The notes beneath the pieces were generated by a model. The model saw only the letters and a list, made by a program, of their open reading frames with translations, ran no database searches and was not told where the DNA came from. 64,000 bases of DNA from Monocercomonoides exilis (taxonomy: Eukaryota; Preaxostyla; Oxymonadida; Polymastigidae). This document shows, piece by piece, positions 32,147 to 44,366 of this stretch. Position 1 is the first letter of the stretch; each line of letters starts with the position of its first letter. The position numbers were made by a program, and so were the translations under genes. The stretch lies in assembly GCA_001643675.2 (NCBI GenBank), contig LSRY02000036.1, positions 167,501 to 231,500 of the forward strand. The letters run 5' to 3'.

Positions 32147-32834
32147 TTCTTCTTCTTCTACTTCTTCATTTTTCCAATCTTATTCTTCTTCTTCTTCTTC
32201 TGCCTCAGCAGCTTCTGAAAGCATCTCAGCCACACACCAAAAGACCGAAAGAGCAAAAACAGCTGCACAACAATCATTTCCTTCTGCTGTAAGTAGTCAG
32301 ACCTCAACATCGTTTTTCTCTTTTTCTCAGTTTCAGCCTCAATCTCAATCTCAATCTCAATCGCAAACACACACAACACAGAAACTGCAAGCTCTTCCTT
32401 CTTCTTCTTCTTCTATTTCTTCTTCTTATGCCTCTTCTTCAACTTCTTCTTCTTCTTCTGCCTCTTCTTCTCCTCAGACTCAACATCCATCCACCACATT
32501 CTTCAGTTCATTCAGCAGTCCGTCAAGCAAGCCATCTGACGCACACTCGCCCAGCACAGTCAGCCGTTCCTTCTTTCACACAGAGCAAATGCCTCAGAAG
32601 ATACCCGTGGCCACGCAGTTCACGTTCTCCTCTGCCTCTTTCTCTCCCTCAGCCTTCGTGGCTGTCCCCCAGCCACACGCCTTGCCTCCAAGCAGAAGCG
32701 CACCGCATCTCTCGTTGAATGCGCCTTCTGCTGCACTTTCATCGGACCATTCGACTCTTCCTCCACCTGCGATTCCGCCCCGACCTGTCTATACAGAGGC
32801 ATTCATTTCATCTCTGTACCCGTTTTTGGAGTGA
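30393..32834 (+). CDS. NAK-family (AAK1/GAK/Ark-like) Ser/Thr protein kinase
   Basis: Six exons: 30393-30504, 30553-30594, 30657-30736, 30793-31542, 31761-31844, 32016-32834; 628 residues. Splicing reconstructs the kinase N-lobe: IGEG+GFAAVYLV (glycine loop), LQN+GRLYALKRM (VAIK lysine), CEAEISVM+SQLNHPNIVKLL (helix C). Then IIHRDLKVEN (about 156), VGDFGSCT (about 176), TTPCYRAPEMTDLF, VDVWALGCLLY and NRPSS, all diagnostic of the Numb-associated kinase group, which phosphorylates endocytic adaptors. Exons 5-6 add a Pro-rich then Ser/Gln-rich tail of 300 residues without domains. Intron 3 can be read two ways: GC-AG from 30737 (adopted; keeps VM of helix C and matches the local consensus as GCTTGA) or GT-AG from 30731 (loses two residues). 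Both keep the frame. Ends convergent with the MORN gene. Confidence 0.85.
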
Positions 32835-33306
32835 AGGAACTGTTGATTGTTTGATTTGTGTTTGTTTGATTTATGTTTATTTATTTTATTTATTTATTTA
32901 TTTATTTTTTTTCTTTTTTTCCGAATGGTTTGAAGCTGAAAATTCTTCTTCCCGGTTGTTGCTGTTTATGGAATATGTATTAGTAATGTTTAAATTGTTG
33001 TTTATGATTAGTTTTATTTTGAATTATTATTATTATTATTATTATTTTCTGTGATATGAATTAGTAATGCATAACAGATGACAAATGTGAAGTGAAAAGA
33101 AAATGCAATTTTGTGGATGAGGAGAAAAATAAAGTGAGCTATTTTATTTTTTTTTTAAAAAAAAAAACGATGTAATTGAAAGCTAAAGACACAAAGCAGA
33201 TTTGATATTTAATAAAAGAGTGAGAGTGAGAGTGAGAGAGAGAGAGAAGCAGAAAGAGTGGGAAGTGAATGGAATCCAAGATATAATGAGACAAATAAAC
33301 AAAAGT
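32835..33306. other. intergenic region between convergent 3' ends
   Basis: Holds TTTA and ATT microsatellites (32878-32906, 33023-33046) and a (GAGAGT)n tract near 33220-33245. No gene. Confidence 0.6.
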
Positions 33307-35585
33307 TCATTCGCCAAAGTACACAGCCGTGCCCTGCCCTGCTCTTTTGTCCTCCTTCCACCACCCGTCATACACCTCCCCCGAAGCAAACACACAGCAC
33401 CCGTGCCCGTGGCGCATGTCGTTAACAAACGTGCCCTCATACACATCTCCTCCTTCTGTCTTCAGCACACCATGCCCTTCCCGTTTCCCATGCGCCCACT
33501 CGCCCTGGTAGTGGTCTCCCGTCGCATAGTCGCATTCTCCCTGCCCACTCGGCTCGTCATCCAGCCACTCGCCATTGTACACATCTCCGTTTGCAAACGT
33601 GCAGGAGCCGAAGCCGCACCGACGGTTCTTCACAAAGGCACCTTCATACACATCCCCACTGGCACATTCAAGTGTGCCTTCTCCCTGAATGTAATCTTCC
33701 TCAAACTGACCGCTGTACACATCCCCGTTTTTCATGCGCAGCGTGCCCATTCCGTGGCGCTTCGACTTCATAAAGTCTCCTTCGTATTCATCTCCATTCG
33801 CATACTTCACCCTTCCTGTTGATGTGGCCTCTCTTTCCCCGCACCTCCACTTCCCGCTCATCGCATCTCCTGTCACAGACGTCAGCGTGCCTTCTCCGTG
33901 TCGCCGGTCGTTCAGCCACTGCCCTTCATACACCTCTCCATTCGTATATCGCATCATGCCCATCCCGCTCTTCACATCGTTTCTCCACTTCCCGCTGTAC
34001 ACATCCCCATTCGCATACTCACATTTCCCTTCTCCGCATCGCTGCCCAAAGCGCCACTGCCCTGTGTACCGCGAGCCATCTGCAAAGAGCATCGACCCAT
34101 CTCCGTGGCGCACCCCGTCTTCCCACATTCCTTCATACACGCTGCCATCCACATAGCTCATTTTCCCTTTTCCATGCTGCTTGTCATTCAGCCACTCGCC
34201 TTCGTATTTCTCTCCGTTCACATAAACCATCGTGCCGTATCCATAGCACCGATTCTTCACGAACTCACCTTCGTATTTGTCTCCGTTCGGATAGGTCATC
34301 TTTCCTTTGCCATCAATTCTCCTGAGAAAAGAGAAGAGGAAATTATAACAGCAACAAGAATAAAAATTGACGAAATGATTCAAATATCAAAGAAAATCAA
34401 TTGAGAAATAAAATTGAAGTAAATAATAATAAAAATAACAACAAATAAATCGATAGCAAACTTGTTATGTTCCCAAAGACCTTCAAATATTTCTCCATTT
34501 GCATAATAAGCAATGCCTTCCCCGCTGATCTCGTCATCCTTCCACTGCCCGACGTACTTGTCTCCGTTGCACAGCACAAACGTGCCTGTTCCGTGCCTCA
34601 TGTCGTCTTTCCAGTCTCCGCTGTATCGATTCCCGTTCGCATATTCACACACGCCTCGCCCATTTCTCTTATCATCCTGCCAATCGCCAAGATACTTGTC
34701 TGAAGGCGACGAATCATCGTCAGACAGAAAATCGGTTGTCATCTCATAATCATCCGCAACACCTCCCGCTCCAGTTGACATTGGCGATGCTGCTGTGGAT
34801 AACTGATATTGCATGCTGCTCATTGGAGAAGCTGTTCCTCCAAATTGTCTGGTCTTCATTCCCATCATCTGAGATCCAATCATGGAGCTTTCTTGATATC
34901 TCCGCTGCCCTCTTCCTTTCGAAGTGAGTCCCATCTGTTGCAAAGTTCGAAGTTCGTCAATTGGACTTGTCAATGGATACGCTCCTGTTGCCATCTGTCT
35001 CATCTTACCTCGATGAAATGAAGAGTCAGAAATAATATTTGACGCTCCGAGTCCTCGAGTTTGTTGATCTGAGCTAATTGTACGAGTTTGCGTTCCTTGA
35101 AAAGATCTCGAAACGACTCCTCCTTGAGTCGATTGTCCAATTCCTGGAGGGGTGGATTCGGCTCCAGAACCACGAAAACGATTTTGCTTTCCGATAGGTC
35201 CTTCTCTATCTGCACCAGACACATGTAAAGCTTTCGTTGATAAAGGTGATAAGGAAGGAAGCCCTGCGCATCTCTTGCCATGACGAAGTGAAGAAGGAGA
35301 TTCATCAACAGTTTCACCATATCCAGAAAGAGAAGGCGCTGTGGCAAAAACTGGAGAAACGTTGAATCTTGGTTGCACTGATGTGCGTTGTTGAGGAGAA
35401 TACTGGTTAGTTTTCATTGATTGCTGCAATGTTCGAGGGGTTTGATGAAGAGAGCGAGAAGACGATAACTGTTCTCTGCTTTGTCTTGACGAAGATAACC
35501 CTTCTTCTTCTCCAGATAAACCCATTCCATATCCATACATTCCCGATTGCTGGGCTTGCGAATATTGAGTGCCTCTCAGGCTCAT
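33307..35585 (-). CDS. 18-MORN-repeat protein
   Basis: Two exons, 35585-34462 and 34321-33307, with a 140-nt intron (GTTTGC...TCAG, phase 2); 712 residues. Splicing joins LWEHNK to RIDGKGKMTYPNG, completing one MORN unit across the junction. Residues 1-290 or so are low complexity (Ser, Gln, Gly; MYGYGMG), followed by an acidic DDDSS and 18 MORN units of the form YxGxWxxDxxxGxGxxxxxxGxx. Unit 11 (AMSGKWRCGEREATS) carries a small insertion. MORN arrays bind membranes or act as rod-like scaffolds in protists; no catalytic domain is fused here. Divergent from TRM5, with 176 bp between start codons. Confidence 0.85.
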
Positions 35586-35761
35586 AGATTTAAACAAAAG
35601 TCAAAGAACGGTTTCAAATACAAATTAGTATATAGCTGATCAAATTTGATAATTTGTCAATTATGTGAAAGTTGAGAATAGTTTTAATTATATCATATTA
35701 TTTTGTTAAAATATTTTTCAAAAATATCAAGTACCCACTATAACTTATTGGCGTTATAAAA
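35586..35761. promoter_or_regulatory. shared upstream region of MORN and TRM5 genes
   Basis: 176 bp between divergent ATGs. AT-rich; no specific motif can be assigned. Confidence 0.45.
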
Positions 35762-38064
35762 ATGAGTGATGCTGATGCTGTACGACAAGCTGAAGAGGAT
35801 TATGAATCATTGAAAGCTAAAAAAGAATTGAAAGAATTTTTATCAATTTCTGTACCTGTGAATAAAGTGCAATATTACCGGAATTTTTTAAGAAAGTTTG
35901 TTTTCAATTTATTGTCAGAATTTTATTGTTTATAATTCTCGTTTTAAAAATAAATTGAAAAACATAAAAATGGAAAATAATTGTTATTTTTAGTTTGGAA
36001 TTGAAGCATCCAGGAATAAAACCAGTCATTTCAGATGAAAATAATAAAAACAATAAGCTTATTTTGCTTATTGATGGAACGAAGGAGGACGATTTGCCTG
36101 ATTCAATTAAAGAAGATATAAAAAGCGAAAAAATATCTCTTGGATTACATGGTGTAATGGTTGGTACCGACCATCTGACATATGGTTTGAACATCATGAA
36201 TTAAAAAATTTTTTAATTCTAAATTGAATTGAAACATTTGTAAAATTTGCAAGACATTGCATTATCACGTGTGCTCCCTTCCTCTGTTCCAAATGTTGTT
36301 TCTTTCGAAACCGTTGGGCACATCGCACATCTGAATCTTCGAAATGAGCATCTGCCATTTCGACATCTGATTGGAAAGGTAATTTTGGAACGATGCCCTC
36401 AAATATCCACTGTTGTTAACAAAACAGCTAACATTGAATCAGAATTTCGCGTGTTTCCTATGGAAATTCTTGCAGGAGAGGATAGAACTGAAGTGAAATT
36501 GGTATGTATTTAAATTATAATGAAATTTAACAACAATGGATTTTCACTTTTTTTTTGAAAAAAAAAATTATTTGTGTGTGAATTCTATTTGGTTATTAGA
36601 AAGAGCATGGGGTTAACTTTCGATTTGATTATCGCGAGGTCTATTGGAATTCTCGTCTTTCTGATGAGCACCAGAGAATCGTCCAGCTGTGCGGTGCGAA
36701 TGAAGTTGTGGCTGATTTGTTTGCAGGCGTTGGCCCTTTCGCTGTGCCAATTGCAATGTGCTCACAAGTGCCAAAGCATCTCTCATTGATGGATTCATCT
36801 TCCTCTTCATCATCTTCTTCCTCTCCTTCTTCCTCGTCTTGTTCTTCTTCTTCGTGTGTTCCATCCACTTCACACACACACAAGAAGCCAAAGAGCACAG
36901 AGTATATTGAGACTGACAGATATGTCTATGCGAACGATCTGAATCCAGAGTCCTTCAAATGGCTGAAGGTGAACTGCAAAGAAAACAGAGTGGAGGATCG
37001 AGTGGTGTGTCTGAATGAAGATGGACATGTGGCAGTGTCTGTGATTGTGCAGAAGTACATTCTGCCTGCAATGAAGGAGATGAAGGAGAAGGAGAAAGAG
37101 GAGAAAGAGAGTTCGAAAGAAAAGGAAAAAGAAAAAGAAAAAGAAGTGAAAGAAAAAATGAATGAAACAAATGATTCAGAGCAGAATCATACAAAACATG
37201 AAGAAGAAGCAAGCTCTTTAACATCACCTTCTTCTGTGCCAATGGACAAAGAAGAAAGTGTTTGCAAGCAAAAACGCAACCAAATAGAAGGAGAATGCAA
37301 AATCGATGAAGATACACGAAAAAATGAAAAGATGATCCGATCAGCTGAGAATATGACCCAAAAAATGGCTGAAGGCAAAGAAACTGTTCAGAAAGGCAGA
37401 CACAAACAGGAAAAGACGCCTCGGAAGCTGACGAAGATTACTTCGAAGGCTTCATTCCCTTTCTCTCGCTTTCCTGAGCGGTTTATTATGAACCTCCCAG
37501 CTTCTGCTCCGGAGTTTTTGGGTTTGTTCACATTTTTGTTGAAAAAATAATTTGAATTTCGTTTTTTTTTTTTAATTTCTTTCTTTCTTTCTTTCTTCTT
37601 CTTCTCTTTTTCTTTCTCTTTTTGTCGCCAACCATCATTTATCCAAACGCAATTCTCTTTCCCTTCTTTCATTTTTGTCTTCAGATGCCTTTGTTGGTTG
37701 TATGACACCTTTGTGTGACGATTCTGCAGACAGCTGTGTGTTTGCCGAAAATGATGAGCTTTCATCCAATCAATCACCTTCATCCTCTTCTCTTTCTTCT
37801 TCTTCTTCTTCTTCTTCTTCTTCTTCTTCTTCTATTCCTTCCTCCTCTTCTTCTTCCTCTCCTCCTTCTTCTTCTGCTTCAATATCACACACCAGTCGAA
37901 TCTTAAGACAAGTACGTCTTTTGAATGGAGCTGTTTATCGCCATCCTCTTTTCACAGGAGCATTTGAGGAGAACACTGTACCATTGCCACTGATCCACTG
38001 CTATTACTTCACAAGAGCACAGCCAGAGAATAGGATGAGCGAATTTATTGAGGTATGTTTAAAT

Positions 38065-38122
<58 letters not shown>

Positions 38123-38478
38123 AAACAGTTATTGGATTGTAATGCTGTAATTTGGATGAATGTTTTTATTAATTCTTTTTTAATTAATTAATTAATTAAT
38201 TGGTTATTGAATTCTGTTTCTTTTTTTCATTTTTATGAATTTTTGATGAATAATTCTTTCAATAAATAATTTTTTTTTATTTTTATCTATACACAATCAC
38301 AATAATATCTTTCCAGAGAGCTTCTCATGCGATGTGCGGATTCCGCCTGAATGAGGCGATAAACGAGCTTTCGTTGAAGGAGATTCGAGACGTGGCTCCT
38401 CTGAAGATGATGATATGTGCTACATTTCGATTACCGATGGAAGTGGCATTTCATGGGATTGATCAACATTCCTCGTGA
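35762..38478 (+). CDS. TRM5: tRNA (guanine-37 N1)-methyltransferase TRM5
   Basis: Makes m1G37 next to the anticodon using S-adenosylmethionine, which prevents frameshifting. Six exons: 35762-35895, 35994-36184, 36254-36501, 36600-37521, 37685-38052, 38317-38478; 674 residues. Family blocks: SFETVGHIAHLNLRNEHLPF, VVNKTANIESEFRVFPMEILAGE, FRFDYREVYWNSRLSDEHQR, VADLFAGVGPFAVPIA (AdoMet loop, about 226), YANDLNPESFKWL (about 302), MNLPASAPEFLDAFVG (catalytic NxPxxxxxFL, about 488) and RDVAPLKMMICATFRLP at the C-terminus. Odd: a Ser run after the AdoMet loop, a Lys/Glu-rich insert of about 130 residues before the catalytic motif, and another Ser run after it. These would sit in surface loops of the Rossmann fold. 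A nuclear, cytosolic or organellar location cannot be decided; oxymonads are said to lack mitochondria. Confidence 0.92.
38066..38118 (+). repeat. poly-T tract in TRM5 intron 5
   Basis: 53 consecutive T directly after the GTATGT donor region of the 264-nt intron. Confidence 0.95.
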
Positions 38479-39162
38479 TATTGAGTGGAGGGGAAAAAAA
38501 AAGCAGGGAAGAGAGAGAGAAAGAAAGAAAGAAATTTAGAAAATTAAAATATGAAATGTATTGTGAATGAGTAGTTGATTAGTTTTTTTCCGAATGAAGA
38601 TGTATAATTTGAAGGAAATTCGGATTTAAGAAATGAAAAAAAGTTGAGATGAATTGCAATGGTGAAGGATCATGAAAGAATATTTTATTTCGAGATGAAG
38701 AAATTATTGGAAGGAAAATGCGTATTATTTAATACTAGTGCAGTAGAAAACAAAGAATACGAGAAAATATTTATTCTTTATTTATTTTAACTAAAGCAAT
38801 CAAGTTCTTTTCTCTTTTATGAATCTTCTTTCGCTCAATCAATTCGTCTTTGAAAATAATTCAAATAAATACAGGCATTTCAAACAAAATCAATTAACAT
38901 TGTATTTCAGTGAATTTCATTTAATTCTTTGTCTCCTTTTGTTTTTGATTTTTTCATTTAATGTGAGAATAACTAATTTTTGAATCAGAAAATTCAATGA
39001 AAAGCAATCTTATAAAAAATGAATAAATAAATACAATCTTGATTTCTTTTTTTATTCAAAAAAGTTAATCTGTTGAAGGTTCATTGCTTTCAGCTGTGTA
39101 TTATTATTTTGGTTTTTCAATTCATCTTCAATAAAAAAATATGGGGATTTTTCAAATTTGAG
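38479..39162. other. intergenic region
   Basis: 3' flank of TRM5 and upstream flank of the next gene. AT-rich; no gene or repeat recognised. Confidence 0.55.
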
Positions 39163-42139
39163 ATGGCGCATCCTGGAACTTGTTTTCTTTGTGAGCAGAA
39201 TCCCGCATCGTTCTTTTGTATATTTAATATTCCTATCGATGTGGCTGTTTCAATAAGACAGCAAAATGAAGAAATATTTCCGAAGCAAAGAGAATCGATT
39301 TTCACTCCTTTACCTCCCAGAGCAAGTTCGGTTGAAGAATCTGAAGTGTTTCTTATGTGTAAAAAATGTCTTTCTCTTGTTCAATTACAACGAGGTATGT
39401 GCTGTACTTTCATTTATGTAAATTATTCTTTCATATTAGTAAATGTTCCGAAGATTCCACCACTACCAGCCACTTTGACATTGATAAATCCTTTAGAACT
39501 TATGAACCCTACAAGTCTTACAGCCGTATGACCTTTATCATTGGTTTTCTGATACTTGTCAATTTACTTTTTTTTGTTTACAAAATGATTAGTTGTATGA
39601 AAAACATCTCATCATTCACACATCACCAACAGATGCGTTCTGGATGTGCTTCGGTTCGAGTGTTGCTCATTTGAGCTTCATAAATCAAGCAAACAGAATA
39701 TTTCAAAGAGATAAACAGTTTGCTATTCAATATTTCAATATATTAAGATAACTTGTTTTCAAATTTTGAAGGGAATTTGAAGAGGAATACCAAAGGTACT
39801 GCATTGAGCAGTCATCTATTCGCACATCTCCAAAGAATTCAAAGAAAGTTGGATTGTGGCAAGAGCCCGAAAAAGAGAAACATATGGCATGGGATGAAGA
39901 AACGGATGATGCGGATAATCAATTCATAACAGCATCAGAAGCTGCATATGGAAGGCGACAAGCTTCTCCTCACATTAAAAGCCCCGTTTCTGCTGGAAAA
40001 GATATTCCTGCAGCAGGGTATCACTATTCACCAAAGAAAGAGCAGGAAAGAAGAAGCATTCGATCACATCCGCCAAAGGAGAGCGGATTGTGGTGGATGG
40101 AAGACAGCGAGAACCAACCTGAAGATGAAGAAAGAGAATGCAGTGCTCCACAAATGGAAGAAAATGAACAGAAAATTTCCCAATTGTATCCAAAACCTTC
40201 AATTAAATGGCCAACAAATGCTGCACGAAAAGCTTCTTCTCCAAGCAAAAAGAAATTTAGCAGCGAACAACCACAAATATACGAAAGAGAAGACGAAAGA
40301 AATGAATTAGAAAAAGAAGAAGCCGATGAACTTGCACTGAAAGAAGAAAATGATATGAAAATAGCTCAAGAAAGAGAAAGAAGAAAAGAGAAAGCGAGAA
40401 GAGCAAAAGAACAAGAAAAAATCAAGGAACACGGCCAATCATCAGTCATTTCCTCGTCAAAGTCCTCATCTGAAGAGCTTCCAGTGACCATCGCCAACCC
40501 GCTTTACCTTGATATAGCTGCCAACCGCTCTCTGTTTGCTGGGCCGACTGCGAGCACAAACTGGGTGATTCCTGGTCTGCTGCTGATGGGCGCCTTTCCC
40601 GAGTACGATGTGAAGGCGCTGCTTGATTCCGGCGTAGAGGTGTTTGTGAATTTGATGATGGGCGACGAGATCAAAGAGAAGCGGAAGAGGATGGATGCGT
40701 ATTTCGAGTCGGCTGTGAGGCTTGTTCGAGAGGACGAGATGGCTGTGCTGAAGGCAGAGATGCAGAGAGAGAAAATGATCCAAGCCGAAAACGACAGAAG
40801 ACACATGCTCCCTTCTCCATCGGCAACTACATCGTCGCTCGCTTTCAAGCATCCGGCCACAGAAGGAAAAGGTTTTGCGCGCAGCGCCCGAGATTCGAGG
40901 GCAAACAGACCATCAACAGCGTCGTCTGTGTCATCCACATCAACATTGGCTTCTTCTTCTTCCACAGCTTCTTTGACTCGTATGACTCCATTGCTCAAGC
41001 AGTACATTTCACGCAGACCAGGAACTGCATACTCTTCCATTTCCCAGTCACCTTCACATTCTCCTTCTCCTTCTATTTCTTCTTCATCATCTCCATCTCC
41101 ATCTCCTCTGCCATCCAATTCACCAGATTTAGGACCATCTTTGCGCAACAGTCCATCTAAAGCAGCAGAAACGCAGATTCCTCCGAGGAAGTTCCAACAG
41201 TCGCTCGACAGGATGCAATACCTGGAGTTCCCCATCAGAGACGGATGCACAGCACACGACAGAGACACAGCAGCGCTTGTGGAGTATCTCACTTACTGCA
41301 TTGCAGAGCTGGGGCAGTGTGTGTTTGTCCACTCACTTGAAGGGCACGGACGCCCTGCTGTTATTTGCTCTCTTATTCTTGGTGTGAATAAAATTTTTAA
41401 TTCAATAAAAATTTTATTAATAATGATTTGACTTTGATATTTCTATTCATTTTTGTATATATGAAACGATTATTGTTATTCACATTCAAATTCATCTTCA
41501 ACTTCAACAAAAACAACATGACTTTTTTGTTAAGCTCGTCTGTTTGGTTCAACATCAACACGCGTCATCACCGCAATGCAAGAGTTCCACAACTGCCGCA
41601 AATTTACACCCGAATTCCCTTCTCCTGCTTCGCACGAGCAAAGAATGCAGATATATCGCATTGTGAATCTTTGGAACGGACAAACTGGAGGCTCATCAAC
41701 GCAGACACAAACAACCTCGTCTTCGTCATTTGGAACTCCCCACAGACCTTCTTCCTCCCAGTCGCAGCAGTCGCCTTCATCGCTATCTCCTCTGTCGTCC
41801 AGGGCTTCTTCTTCTGGAACTTCAATTTTGCCAGAGACGCTTGAAAGAGTGAACCAGTGGATTATTCACACTGGAACATCCGTTCTTCTAGCAATGCTTG
41901 GTGCAGCTCGGAGGTCTTTAACTTCATCCAATTCGCTTCTCTCATCTTCTCAATCATCGCTTGGCTCAACTACTCCGTCTCAGTCTTGCTCTCTTTCTTC
42001 ATCGAAAAATTCCTTCCAGAGCAAGCCGTCGTCTGTTTCTGCTGTTTCAGCAAAAGATTTTCCGGCTGGCCCTCATGCCATTTATCCAGCGAGGAAAAGG
42101 CCTGTCACAGCATCTTCTGATTCAAGGCGCATGATGTAG
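39163..42139 (+). CDS. zinc-motif protein with PTP/DSP-like domain lacking the catalytic Cys
   Basis: Five exons: 39163-39394, 39440-39525, 39593-39717, 39772-41381, 41535-42139; 885 residues. N-terminus: C7xxC10 and C66xxC69 form a possible four-Cys zinc site; DAFWMCFGSSVAHLSF precedes a charged Lys/Glu coil (about 260-390). From about 405: NWVIPGLLLMGAFP, VEVFVNLM, YLEFPIRDG, then VFVHSLEGHGRPAV (about 665), then across an intron LILA+RLFGSTSTRVITAMQEFHNCRKFTPEFPSP. This matches a class of cysteine phosphatases whose loop reads HCxGGHGRTG and which carry NWVIPG upstream and a FPSP.T.EQ segment after. The Cys is Ser and RTG is RPA, so catalysis should be absent: a pseudophosphatase, probably phosphate- or protein-binding. 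Ser-rich inserts interrupt the domain and form the tail. Confidence 0.75.
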
Positions 42140-43465
42140 ATGGCAAACATGAGAATCATTTCTTCCTTTCTTTATCTTTTTTATCTTTATTTTATTTTGG
42201 ATTTTTTATTTTCTTGTTTGGTTTAAGAAGTGTGAATATTGCGGAATTTATTTTTAAATTAACAAATTTGGACAAAGCGGAAAGTGAAATTTTCAGTTTA
42301 TTTTTTTCCACATAACTTTAAGAAATTTAAAGAAAATACTCATCATTGAAATAAGAGTTTTTTAAAAAAAATTGACGATATGATTCAAAGAAAGAGTATT
42401 TGGGGCTACAAAATATTTGTTTAATAAGAAATAAAAAAGTCACAGTTTTATGGAAATTTGAAATCAAAAATGATTAATAGAGCTTTCAATTCTTGAATAG
42501 GGTCAAAAGAACATTAATGTTGTGATATGCTCTTATTCTATTGAATGTTTTTGTGATTAATTAAAATTGAAAAGGCTTCAAACAAGTTTCTGACATATTA
42601 TTGCTTCTCCTTTTACACCAAACTTGACTTAGTCCCATCTTTTTCATCTTTTTGTTTATTTCATCTAAATTGTTGTGCATTTCTTTATCTTTGTCATTTT
42701 CAAATTATAATTAAAAGAAAAAAAAGAAGATTTTTAACTTTGTTTATTAAAAAGAAAAAACTTTTGGTAAAAACGTTTCCAATGTACAAATTCATTGGAA
42801 GAATACACATCCCTCAAGAAAACAACAACGCAATGCTCAAAGGAAAAAAAAGAGAGAGAAGAAAGAAAGAAAGAAAAGAAAAGAAACTGTCAACCAAATA
42901 TTCTTTTAATAACCGAAATGAAATGATAGCCAGTCAACATAACTCCAACTTGAATTGCTTCCAATGAGTACTTATCATCAAAGGAATAAATACAGATCAT
43001 AAAAAATTGCATCTTAAAAGCACGAAAAGGCAAAGATTAAGTAGCAAACGCAATTTGGTAGCATAAAAAGCAAAAAAATCAATGCAACAATAATTGAATT
43101 ATGAAGGTCTTCGAACGAATTACATTGTGGAAAACAAACATCAAGATTGCAAGACAAATTGTTATTAAAATAAAAAAGAAAAATAATCACATATTGATGA
43201 AATTAACCATTTCAAAGAAAGAGGAAGAAAAAGAAGCAGCAACAGTTGCTATTTACATGATATATGTGAATGTGTACAACTGAAGTGAAAGATTACTTAT
43301 TCTAAACAATAACAATAAAGGCGCATAATCTTAGAGTTGCTAATCTGCAAAGCATGCATCAATCATTAAATAAAAATATTATAACCGGAGAAAAAGAAAT
43401 AAATAGCTATTACACATATATAAAACCTGATTAAAGAAGAATTCACAGAAACACTTTATTTTCTT
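42140..43465. other. intergenic region between convergent genes
   Basis: AT-rich. ORFs at 42740-42967 and 43101-43283 are Lys/Asn-rich and look fortuitous. No repeat or RNA gene recognised. Confidence 0.5.
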
Positions 43466-44323
43466 CTACAATTCCAATACTTCAGAAAAAAAAGAAATCA
43501 ACATTTGAAATGGATCGTTGAAATCTTCCTTCTGCCATTCTGCATATAAGTCATAATTTATAGCTTGAAGAAGTGACCGTTCGCTCTCATTCAGTGATGA
43601 AAGTGGAATGCTGTAAAGATTACCCCAAAACCTGTTTGAATAAAAGGAATCGCAGCTCATTTTATCAGCCACCATCATCGTTACAACAACAGCCATCGTT
43701 CCATTTTCAGCGGTAATAGGAAGTTTACTTTGAGATTGTGGGTGAAGAACTCTATCAAAAATGAGCAGAAAATAGAGCAGATCCGTTTCTGTTGGATGAT
43801 AATAACGCAAATACCTATCAAGAATAATTTCCAATGAACGAAAAAGTGAAGAAAATGTTTCATAATATGGTTTATAATGGCAACTCCAATGAGGAAATTG
43901 CAGAGAATGTGGAATTATTTGTGAATCGTCCCCAAGATGTCTAACTGATGGACTTGAATTTTTTTCATTTGAAAGCAATACGGCATCCTGATCCCCATGT
44001 AAAGAACGCTTCCAGCAATGATAGCCTATTGAACTTGTAAGATATCGAGCCGATATTGTCAGAAAATTTGAAGCTAGGGGAATTTCGTGAAATATTGGTG
44101 ATTTCAAAAAAGAATCTTCATGTTTATCTCTGAAATAATCTTGATCAGTTTTGTCATTCTCGCTTGTTGAATTTTTGTGATGAGAAAATTCAATTGGTTG
44201 TATGTCTTTTGGTATTATTGAAGAGTGAAAAGAGCTTGTTTGGATAAGTTGAACACACGAAGAAGGCGTATAAGACGCACAATAAAAAGAAGAATTTTCA
44301 ACTCTCATAGCATTCATCATCAT
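43466..44323 (-). CDS. PHO80-like (P/U-type) cyclin
   Basis: 285 residues from the first ATG of an uninterrupted frame (an earlier in-frame TTG was not used). The C-terminal half matches PHO80-type cyclins: LEIILDRYLRYY (helix 1), then LPITAENGTMAVVVTMMVADKM and DSFYSNRFWGNLYSIPLSSLNESERSLLQAINYDLY, corresponding to the family's NHRLLLTALMLASKFLDD-YSN-FAKVGGI-LNRLE-LL-L.F.L pattern. The first 150 residues are Ser/His-rich and unconserved. In yeast such cyclins pair with PHO85/CDK5-like kinases for nutrient and cell-cycle signalling; the partner here is unknown. Convergent with the pseudophosphatase gene. Confidence 0.75.
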   Translation of the reverse strand: MMMNAMRVENSSFYCASYTPSSCVQLIQTSSFHSSIIPKDIQPIEFSHHKNSTSENDKTDQDYFRDKHEDSFLKSPIFHEIPLASNFLTISARYLTSSIGYHCWKRSLHGDQDAVLLSNEKNSSPSVRHLGDDSQIIPHSLQFPHWSCHYKPYYETFSSLFRSLEIILDRYLRYYHPTETDLLYFLLIFDRVLHPQSQSKLPITAENGTMAVVVTMMVADKMSCDSFYSNRFWGNLYSIPLSSLNESERSLLQAINYDLYAEWQKEDFNDPFQMLISFFSEVLEL

Positions 44324-44347
44324 ATTTTTGTGATAATGATGCAATTT

Positions 44348-44366
44348 GAATCCTTATAAAGGATCC
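44348..44366 (-). promoter_or_regulatory. TATA-containing inverted repeat upstream of the cyclin start
   Basis: GGATCC-TTTATAA-GGATTC on the coding strand, an almost symmetric 19-mer, ending 24 bp before the ATG. The position is compatible with a core promoter or 5' UTR element, but chance is not excluded in AT-rich DNA. Confidence 0.25.

Noticed and set aside
33183-34404. Plus-strand ORFs across the MORN gene
   Set aside because: Shadows of the repetitive minus-strand coding sequence; no independent domain.
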